A stretch of 64,000 nucleotides of DNA from Dugong dugon. Its lineage: Eukaryota; Chordata; Mammalia; Sirenia; Dugongidae. How positions within the stretch are numbered: the stretch's first letter is position 1; the number at the start of each line of letters is the position of its first letter. Made by a program: the position numbers and the translations under genes. The stretch covers positions 114,261,234 to 114,325,233 of the forward strand of contig CM057462.1 of assembly GCA_030035585.1 (NCBI GenBank), written 5' to 3'. Positions 56,396 through 64,000 of this stretch are shown one piece after another. The notes under the pieces were generated by a model that saw nothing but the letters and a program-made list of their open reading frames with translations, made no database searches and was not told the DNA's origin.

Positions 56396-57690
56396 AAGGT
56401 ACTGTTTGTACAAAGTCTGGATTTTTGTGTTACATTAAGTTGCTTTTTTAGTTGCATTAAAAAAAAAACCCCATTTTTTAAAATAACAAAACAGATCAAG
56501 AATGACATGGCAACTATGAACTCCTAATTCCTGACAACGAGTCTAGGTTAAGCATATTTATTGATTCACATATTTGGGATGTAAGTGCATATGAAAACAA
56601 TCTTTCATCAATTTAAGGATATAAACATTCCTCTGAAGAGGAAAAAGCCACCTTTTGCAAAATTTAACTACTTCCTTTAAGTCACACTAGATTTTTCTTT
56701 AGTTGTCTTTATTCACTCACTGAAATGCTATCAGGCTGAATAGCATTCAGATAAATAAATAAGCCTATTTCTTTCCATTAACTTGCCAACGCGTAAAAAG
56801 GCCACAGGATTGATTTACTTTAGAAATCAATTTGGAGATAATTCTTCTAGATCTAGTGAAACTTTTGATTTTTCTAGTCTCTGAAACTGTCAAGCCAATA
56901 ATCTCTGTTTTGTTTTCCTGGACTTGAAATTCCTCCGAAGCAGCTTTGGTGACATAAATTAGATATATTTCTATTATGTGTTTGTTTTAGCAAAAATATT
57001 TTTGATGAAGAGGAAAAGTAGAAGATACAATGACAAGAAATCGCTCGATTGTCATTAGACTTTGTTCTACATGGTATTTAGAAAAATGGAAAAAATACAG
57101 AAAAGTCAATAGTAAAGTCTCTCAAGGTAAGTTTGAATGTGCAAAAAGCAATAGTAAATATGTATTATAGCGATATATATGGAGAGAAGGAGAGAAAGGA
57201 AGAAAGAAAGGTAGAGAGATAGAGACAGAGACAGCAGATGCTAACTTGGAAGGGAGCGGTGTAGAGGGAGAGAAAATATAAGCTTAAGAACCATCTTAGA
57301 AGCTGGGCTTTATTTGTAGAAGTACCCTTATCTTTATTACTGGTTTATGTATTGGGGTACCACAGCATAAAACCCTGCATGTGCTTGCAAATGGACAACC
57401 TCAGCAATATAATATCACAGAGCTATTTTATTCAACGTGTGAGTTTAAAAAATCTTATATATGTGGTAACTTTTTTTGCAACCATATCACAAATGCTGTA
57501 AGACTCAGTCAAAAGACAGCATCATTTTAAATTTGAAAACATCAGTCCTGCCAATTTACTCATTACTATTAACAAGATCAAAGTATAGCAACATCCAGCT
57601 CTGCAGACATGTATTTATTGTCCCTATTAAAAATGTCTGGCATTACAGAAAAAATAAAAAATAAAAAACCTGTCAAAATAATGATAATAA
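56396..57690. other. Unassigned unique sequence
   Basis: No recognised repeat or gene. A GA-rich low-complexity tract is at 57180-57235. Confidence 0.4.
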
Positions 57691-57694
57691 AAAT

Positions 57695-57892
57695 AATAAC
57701 TCACTGGAAACCTACTGTGTGCCAGAATTTTGCAAACGTTGTCCTTCTTAAATACAACAATCCTGCAATGAAGAACATATTTCACAGGCAAAGAAACTGA
57801 GGCTTAGAGAAGTTAATTAAGTCACTCTGTAAATGACATATAGTGAGTAAGCTCCTGAGCAAAAGTTTGAGGTCTTGCTTCTCTGGCTTAAC
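57695..57892 (-). mobile_element. MIR SINE
   Basis: 'cctactgtgtgccagaattt', 'caggcaaagaaactgaggc', 'aagttaattaagtcactctg' and 'gtttgaggtcttgcttctc' give the antisense MIR order. Confidence 0.75.
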
Positions 57893-57945
57893 AGACTTTG
57901 CTTCCTTGCCCCTTAAACTGAGGTGCTGCCCCTAAAATAAAATCG

Positions 57946-58036
57946 TATGTATATATATATATATGTATGTGCATATATACATGTATATGCATATATATAC
58001 ACACACATACATATATACGTACATATGTACATATAA
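57946..58036 (+). repeat. Mixed (TA)n/(TATG)n/(CA)n repeat
   Basis: Alternating purine-pyrimidine units interrupt one another over about 90 bp. The repeat directly precedes an AfroSINE head. Confidence 0.9.
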
Positions 58037-58080
58037 TAATCCATACCCATATCACATCCATATGCCTATATCTATACCCA

Positions 58081-58292
58081 GGAACCCTGATGGTGCAATG
58101 GTTAAGCTTTCAGCTGCTAACCAAAAGGCCGCTGGTTTAAACCCATGAGAGACTCCATGGGAGAAGAGACTTGGCGATCTGCTCCCATAAAGATTACAGC
58201 CTAGGAAACCCTATGGGGCAGTTTTACTCTGTCCTATAGGGTCAGTATGAGTCGGAATCGACTCAATGGCAACGGGTTTTGTTTTTGGTTTA
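58081..58292 (+). mobile_element. AfroSINE, long subfamily
   Basis: Head 'ggaaccctgatggtgcaatg', then 'gagactccatgggagaagag', 'ccataaagattacagcc' and 3' end 'gagtcggaatcgactcaatg'. Tail T/G-rich. Confidence 0.9.
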
Positions 58293-58917
58293 TGGATACA
58301 TGGAGATCAAAGTAGGTGAGAATAATTCGTTTCATTATTGAATGGCATTGATTTTCTGTCTAACAGACCAATGTGGTGACATTTTTCTAGGCATTTCATT
58401 GATCTGGTTGCGTGATTATTTTACGTCTACCCTCTCTACAGATCTGCAGTACTTCATCCACATTCCTCACTCTCATTCAATGACATTATTTTTTCACTGA
58501 GAAAATAAGAGCTATCAGAGGGAACTTCAGGATACTTCTGCCACTAGAATTCTTCCTCTTCCTCTTCTGTATCCACATAGTCTGCCTTTCCTCCTGTTTT
58601 GGGAATCAACTTTCCTGCTCGAATCTAAATCCAGCTCCTCTCCTCATGCACCATATCCCATCCCCTCTTGCCTATTCAAGGCCAGCCCACCACGAGTGGT
58701 CTCTCATTTCTCCTACAACATATACTTCTCCTTTTCTATGGATCATTCCCGTCAACACACAGACATGTTATAATAGTTCCATATCAAAAGAAAACAAAAC
58801 TTATGAAGCCAGAACCAAATTCATTGTCTGTGAATCTTCTTGCAATGATTATTTCATTTCTCTGATTCCCTTTAGACCAGCGTTGTTGCTTGTATTTGCT
58901 GTCTCTAATTCTCCTCT
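58293..58917 (+). mobile_element. Unique sequence with probable L2 ORF2 remnant
   Basis: The pyrimidine-rich 58600-58790 part ('tctcctacaacatatacttc', 'atggatcattcccgtcaac') resembles the L2 segment at 21300-21480. The first 300 bp are unassigned. Confidence 0.4.
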
Positions 58918-59129
58918 AAGGAGCCCTGGTGGTGCCAATGGTTAAGTGCTTGGCTACTAATTGAAAGGCTGACAGTTCAAACCCAACTAGCTGTTCTGGG
59001 AAAAAGGCCTGGCGATCTGCTTCCATAAAGATTACAGCCACGAAAACCCTATGGGGCAGTTCTATTCTGTTACATGGGGTCTCTATGAATCTGAAATAAC
59101 TCAGTGGTGCCCAACAACAGCAACAACAG
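58918..59129 (+). mobile_element. AfroSINE, first of two at one target
   Basis: Head 'ggagccctggtggtgccaat', middle 'gcttccataaagattacagc', tail 'caacaacagcaacaacag'. Flanked by a perfect 9-bp repeat 'ttctcctct' (58909-58917 and 59130-59138). Confidence 0.93.
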
Positions 59130-59138
59130 TTCTCCTCT

Positions 59139-59341
59139 GGAGTTTCTGGGCGGTGCAAATGGTTAAGTGCTTAACTACTAGCCAAAAGGTTGATGGTTCA
59201 AACTCACCCAGAGGTGCCTTGGAAGGCCTGGCAATTTGCTTCTGAAAGGTCACAGCCTTGAAAACCCTATGGAGCACTTCTACTCTGCACACGTGGGGTC
59301 GCCGTGAGCCAGAATCAATTAGAAGGCAACAAACATTAACA
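59139..59341 (+). mobile_element. AfroSINE, second of two at one target
   Basis: It starts at once after the previous TSD, is of the second subfamily ('cacccagaggtgccttgg'), and ends in an AAC-like tail. A related flank 'aattctcttc' follows at about 59344, so it reused the same target sequence. Confidence 0.9.
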
Positions 59342-59427
59342 ATAATTCTCTTCATGTTTTCTCTTGAACCTACTTCTCTCAAGCTTTGGTAGCTTCTCTC
59401 CAGTGAAACAACCTTTGATAGCATTAC

Positions 59428-59542
59428 CGATACTGATGCCCAGAGGTTTTGACTTAGTCTGAGATGGGGCCTGGGCCCTGTTATTGTTTTATAAGCTGCC
59501 CATTTGATAATAAAGTGTGGTCAGGGCTGAGAACTGGCCTAG
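59428..59542. mobile_element. MER20-like hAT MITE, half copy
   Basis: 'gatactgatgcccagagg', 'gatggggcctgggccctg', 'aagctgcccatttgataat' and terminal 'cagggctgagaactgg' resemble one half plus centre of MER20. Confidence 0.6.
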
Positions 59543-60424
59543 ACCTTCCAAGTAAGAACCAAATCTCTTAGTATGCTTACTCCGTCACAGTGCTGTCTCT
59601 GAGGCCCTGTCTCAGATATCTAGTGGCTTCTCTGTTTGGCAGTTCTTTAGAAATAGGATAGTTATTTTGAATTATTCTTTGTGAAAGGAACTACTGAAGA
59701 GTCCCCTTAAATACAAAGCTTGCAATACATTTCAAATAAAATTATGGTTTGCAAACATTGATTCATTCATGAATTTTCTGAAACATTGCTATTGCATTAG
59801 CTCAGGTACATACTTATTTCTCAGTCTTTTGTAAATGCTTGGATGCCTTTATAAACCAATAATCAGAAAGAATATGGGACATAAGCAAATCATTATAATA
59901 ACTTTATTTTGTCTGATGTGAAATGGCTTTTCTCAAGCAATTTAAAGTATTTTATATCTTTGTAGGACAATACTCGACATGCTGTATTTTTGAATTGAAA
60001 TATTTGCCCAGACTACTAAAAATTCATAGATGCCCTTAAGCTCAGGGTTCTTTTGCTTGTGTGCACAAAAACCTTTGAGGAGTTAAGTATTATGTATTGA
60101 AAATGTAATAGCGGGTGAATTTTCTATCAGTCTCTGGGTCTGTCATCTACTTTTACAGTGCTTATCACCCTATCATCTATTTGCTACATATTTTCCCAAG
60201 ATTTACAGTTTGTACTTTTCTCCATATTTATGGCACATAATGATTTTTGATGTTTATTTGTTCCTATTTCTCTTTGGAGAAAGATCAAGATACCTTCAGG
60301 GCACAGTAATAGAAAGAAAGAAATAGTTGACTTTTCAACATTCCATAAAAAAACTTTAAGATCAAATCTGCCATTGAATAATCTGAGAAATCCCACCTGC
60401 AATCACAGGAGTGAAAAGAAATTA
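59543..60424. other. Unassigned unique sequence
   Basis: AT-rich. No recognised repeat or gene. Confidence 0.45.
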
Positions 60425-60545
60425 AAACCAGAGTGAGATGGGTTCCAGTCCTAGGTTGGCCACTAATTAGCTACATGACCTTGAATGAGTCTCTAACTCT
60501 TCCAGGCCTCAAGTTCTTCAACTTTACGTAGAGTTTAACTTTTGG
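60425..60545 (+). mobile_element. MIR SINE
   Basis: 'gggttccagtcctaggttgg', 'ccactaattagctacatgac' and 'gagtctctaactcttccagg' are clear MIR core. Confidence 0.75.
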
Positions 60546-61205
60546 TTACTCCAAAATGCTTGGAGTTTTATAAATCTTTTTTAAAGTTACTGTGAAAATA
60601 GTAATCTATCCTTCAATAAGGTTTTATTCTTTAATAAAAGAATGGGAATAATGTTATATTAGCTGTGAATAAATCTTGTTTTAGCAAGTGCGAAAATAAA
60701 TTAATTTGATAATATTTCTTTATGAAAATGGCCAGAGAAGTTAGATCTGTCTTTGAGCCAAACATGAGAGTCAAAAGAACATTAAATGCAATTTGAATTT
60801 CATTCATCTCCTTTCAGATACTGGAGAGAAACTTGGACCTCTTCCAAAAGGCCCAAGTAAACAGAGAGGAAATTTTGGAAGACAGAACCAAAGCCAGAAT
60901 ACACTAGGATTTCTAAAGTTTAGGATGGATATTGCAAAGGGATACAAAAAATGATCCGAGAAGATAAATTTAGATCTGAAAACCAGGCCAAGCTGTTTTA
61001 ATTAACAATTTTCATAATTAGAAAATGAATCTGTATCAATATTAATCTGTAGGAGAGACTACTAAGGATATAAAGAAAGAGTAATTCGACCAATGACACT
61101 TTTTTCTCCCTATTGATACCTCTGGTCAGTTAAATAAAAAGAAAAAAATCAAATTAATTTATTGTAATTGTTTTGTATATTAAAATAAAGTATGCATTTT
61201 AAAAT
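60546..61205. other. Unassigned AT-rich sequence
   Basis: No recognised repeat or gene. Confidence 0.45.
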
Positions 61206-61412
61206 ATTTTCTGTTTTTTTCATAATTTATTTTATTTCTTGCTATTGTTGACAATATACACAGCAGAACATACACCCGTTCAACAATTTCTACATGTACA
61301 ATTCAGTTATATGGATTACATTCTTCAAGTTGTGCAACCATTCTCACCCTCCTTTTCCAAATTGTTCCTCTCCCACTAAAATAAACTCACTGCCCCCTGA
61401 ACATTTAAAAAT
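61206..61412 (-). mobile_element. Old L1 3' end fragment
   Basis: 'ttctacatgtacaattcagt', 'ttcaagttgtgcaaccattc' and 'ccttttccaaattgttcc' match the L1 3' end of placental-age subfamilies, antisense. Confidence 0.65.
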
Positions 61413-62362
61413 TTTTATGATTTGTTGGGTTCTGTCTTTAAGAATAAATGAAAGAAAAAATGTCTACTTTTTTATAGAATTTTAGAAAACTTCCTACAAA
61501 TTGTAACAAAAGCTCTCAAAAAATTTAAAAGGAAATAAGAATCAATGGGGTCAATATGCTATTAAACTAGACCTTGATGTCTAGTGTTTAATTGACCCAA
61601 TAGAAAAAAGACAACAACAAAAAACAGAAACCAGCTGGTGAGATTGGCCATGCCATGGTAGAGTTCTAAAAGAGCCATCTTTTGCTCTTAGAATGAAAAG
61701 TGACCCTAATTATTCAGGCTGACTCTATTACTCGGTTCTGGTTAGATTTACTTCAGAGTTATTTCATACCCAGAACAAGATGTTTTCTACCTTCTAAAGT
61801 CTGGTCAGTCGACTAGTAATCTCAATATTATAGTTAAAGAAGAATTGATGAGTTGTTCTCAATTTCAGCCAGATAGAATACTGACCTTGGATGAAACCTA
61901 AGCTGATTATTAATCCAATTTAATAAGAATCTTAAAAATACTTTTTCTTGATTTTTAGAAAAACGATTGAAACCTCTGAATGAATAAGATCCTAAACAGT
62001 AATAGAAAATACCTCTGATTTTAATGCCCTAGCTGATTCAAAGGCAGCCAACAGAGAAGCACTGTATCAGGTAAATTGAAGTGGGTGAAAATTATTTGAA
62101 GATATTAGAACTTTCACACTTTTTCTAAAACAAATTATTGAGTATTTCTAGGATTTAACTTGATATTTGTTTTTAATAATGCTTGGTAACATTTTCATAA
62201 AAATTATTCTTTACTGACATGTAGCATATTTCATAGAAGTAATTTTAAACCTCATTTATTTATTCAATATATACTTACTGAGTGCCTACTATGGTGAGGT
62301 CCTTTGTCAGATGATGAGTATTCACTCTTTCAACTCTTACGTTCTCTAAGTATAAAACATAT
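61413..62362. other. Unassigned AT-rich sequence
   Basis: No recognised repeat or gene. Confidence 0.45.
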
Positions 62363-62378
62363 TTTACTTTCCATTAAA

Positions 62379-62573
62379 CCCATTACCATTGAGTTGATTC
62401 TGACTCATAGCAATCCTACAGGATGGAGTAGAACTGCCCCATTGGGTTTCCAAGGCTGTAATCTTTACGAGAACAGATTGCTACGTCTTTCTCCCATGGA
62501 GTGGCTGGTGGGTTACAGCCACCAATCTTTTGGTTTGCAGCCACGTGCTTAACCACTGCACTACCAGGGCTCC
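62379..62573 (-). mobile_element. AfroSINE, long subfamily, with 16-bp TSD
   Basis: Complete antisense copy. Flanks 'tttactttccattaaa' (62363-62378) and 'tttactacccattaaa' (62574-62589) differ at two positions. Confidence 0.93.
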
Positions 62574-62649
62574 TTTACTACCCATTAAATACATTTTTGA
62601 ATTTATGCTAGCATAAAAAATGAATAGAAGATTGTTTTAAAAACATATT

Positions 62650-64000
62650 GTCTTTTTTTTTTAATAGTGCTTTAGATGAAAGTTTACAGCTCAAAGTAAT
62701 TTTATTTTTTCCCATACAAAAATTTATGCATACATTGTTATGTGACCCTAATTGCTCTCCCCATACTGTGACAGCACACTTCTCCTTTCCACCCCTGATT
62801 CCCCATGTCCATTCAACCAGCTCCTAACACTTTCTGCCTTCCCATCTCACCTCTGGACAGAAGCTGCCCATTTAGTCTCTTGTATCTACTTGAGCTAAGA
62901 GGCACACTCCTCACGAGTATCACTTTATGTCCCACAGTCCAGCCCAATCCCTGTCAGAAGAGTTGGCCTTGGAAATTGTTTTAGTTCTGGGTTGATAGAG
63001 AATCCAGGGGTCACGCTTTCTGGGGTACCTCCAGTCTCAGACCATTAAGTATGGTCTTCTTACTAGAATTTGAGTTCTGCACCCCGCCTTTCTCCTGCTC
63101 CATCCGGGATTCTCTGTTGTGTTCCCTGTCAGGGTGGTCATTGGTGGTAGCCGAGCACCATCTAGTTCTTCTGGTTTCAGGCTGATGCAGTCTCTGGTTT
63201 ATGTGGCCCTTTCTGTCTCTTGGGCTACTACTTTCCTTGTGTCTTTGGTGTTCTTCATTCTCCTTTACTCAAGGTGGTTGGGACCAATTGATGCATCTTA
63301 GATGGCTGCTTGCAAGCTTTCAAGACCCCAGATGTCACTCATGAGAGTAGGATACAGAACATTTTCTTAATAAGCTTTCTTATCCCAATTGACCTAGATG
63401 TCCCCTGAAAGCATGGTCCCCAGAACCCTACCCATGCTACTCTGTCCCTCAAAGTGTTTGATTGTATTCAGGAAACTTCTTAGCCTTGGTTTAGTCCAGC
63501 TTTGCTGACATCTGCTGTAGTGTGTGCTGTCCTTCCCTTCACCTAAGATAATTCTTACCTACTATCTAGTTAGTAAAAAACCTTCCCCCTCCCTCCCCAC
63601 CCTCATAACCATCAAAGAATGTTTTCTTCTGTGTTTAAACCTTTTCTTGAGTCCTTATAATAGTGGTCTTATACAATATTTGTCCTTCTGTGACTGACTA
63701 AATTCACTCAGCATAATGACCTCCAGCTTCCTCCATGTTATGTTTCACGGCTTCATCGTTGTTCTTTATCATTGCACAGTATTCTGCTGTGTAGATATAC
63801 CATTATTTGTTTATCTAGTCATCCGTTGATGGGCACCTAGGTTGTTTCCATCTTTTTGCTATTGTGAACAGTGCTGCAATGAACATGGGTGTCCATATAT
63901 CTGTTTATGTGACAGCTCTTATTTCTCTAAGATATATTCCAAGGAGTGGGATAGCTGGATAGTATGGTACTTCTATTTCTAGCTTTTTAAGGAAGCGCCA
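62650..64000 (-). mobile_element. L1 3' end, continuing past the window
   Basis: It starts with a T-run (62653-62664, the L1 poly-A tail), then collinear and highly similar sequence to 28740-30030. Shared order includes 'acatacattg/ttatgtgac', 'gacagaagctgcccatttag' and 'cttgtatctacttgagctaa'. It includes about 35 bp next to the tail ('gtgctttagatgaaagttta...') and about 20 bp near 63935-63955 that the 28-kb copy lacks. The last about 25 bp enter ORF2. Confidence 0.9.

Noticed and set aside
58646-58945. 99-codon plus-strand frame
   Set aside because: Pyrimidine-rich L2-like remnant running into an AfroSINE head. No protein family except the decayed LINE context.

Overview
This window looks like intergenic DNA from an afrotherian mammal, most likely a proboscidean (elephant-like). 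The main clue is about twenty copies of a tRNA-derived SINE of the AfroSINE type. These have a 5' head reading roughly 'ggagccctggtggcgcag', then 'gcagttcgaatccaccag', then a 3' end 'ggtcgctatgagtcggaatc'. AfroSINEs are known only from Afrotheria. RTE/BovB-like LINE sequence, AT-rich composition and many old placental repeats (MIR, L2, MER5A/MER20, MLT1) fit the same assignment. The species call is inference.

I find no convincing protein-coding gene, tRNA, rRNA, snRNA or CRISPR array. The open frames with recognisable proteins are decayed retrotransposon ORFs: RTE endonuclease/reverse transcriptase, L1 ORF1/ORF2, and L2 reverse-transcriptase fossils. The others look like chance frames in AT-rich or simple-repeat DNA.

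Layout. 1-2.1 kb: AfroSINE, MLT1-like LTR, old L1 3' end (minus) and another AfroSINE. 4.2-7.4 kb: three MaLR/ERVL-type LTRs with MIR and AfroSINEs. 9-13.5 kb: AfroSINE pair, old L1 fragment, two more MaLR-type LTRs, an MLT1-like LTR and an L2 3' end. 13.6-17.6 kb: a short inverted RTE derivative, a MER5A, and an apparently full-length 3.2-kb RTE (plus strand) between perfect 11-bp target-site duplications (TSDs). 17.6-21 kb: mostly unique, with a long TA/GA microsatellite. 20.9-22.0 kb: two L2 fragments head to head. 22-26.4 kb: a repeat-poor unique block, the best candidate here for conserved non-coding or regulatory DNA. 26.4-28 kb: AfroSINE and L1M cluster. 28.06-36.8 kb: a three-level nest, with a near-full-length L1 (minus, 7.5 kb, 19-bp TSD) inside a sense MLT1-like LTR inside an antisense MLT1-like LTR. 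37-50 kb: unique DNA with scattered AfroSINEs, MIRs, one old L1M 3' end and two LTRs, one with a perfect 5-bp TSD. 50-62.6 kb: unique DNA with MER5A, MIR, L2, MER20 and AfroSINEs, including two AfroSINEs stacked at one target. 62.65-64 kb: a second L1 3' end of the same family and orientation as the big L1, running off the window.

How the parts relate: AfroSINEs carry a 3' end resembling the RTE tail, so the RTE machinery is the likely historical source of SINE mobilisation. The L1 and RTE here are dead by stop codons, frame breaks and altered catalytic residues. I did not find an undescribed cellular system. The most interesting items are the intact-boundary RTE with its short inverted derivative, the nested L1/MLT1/MLT1 structure, and the repeat-poor block at 22-26.4 kb.
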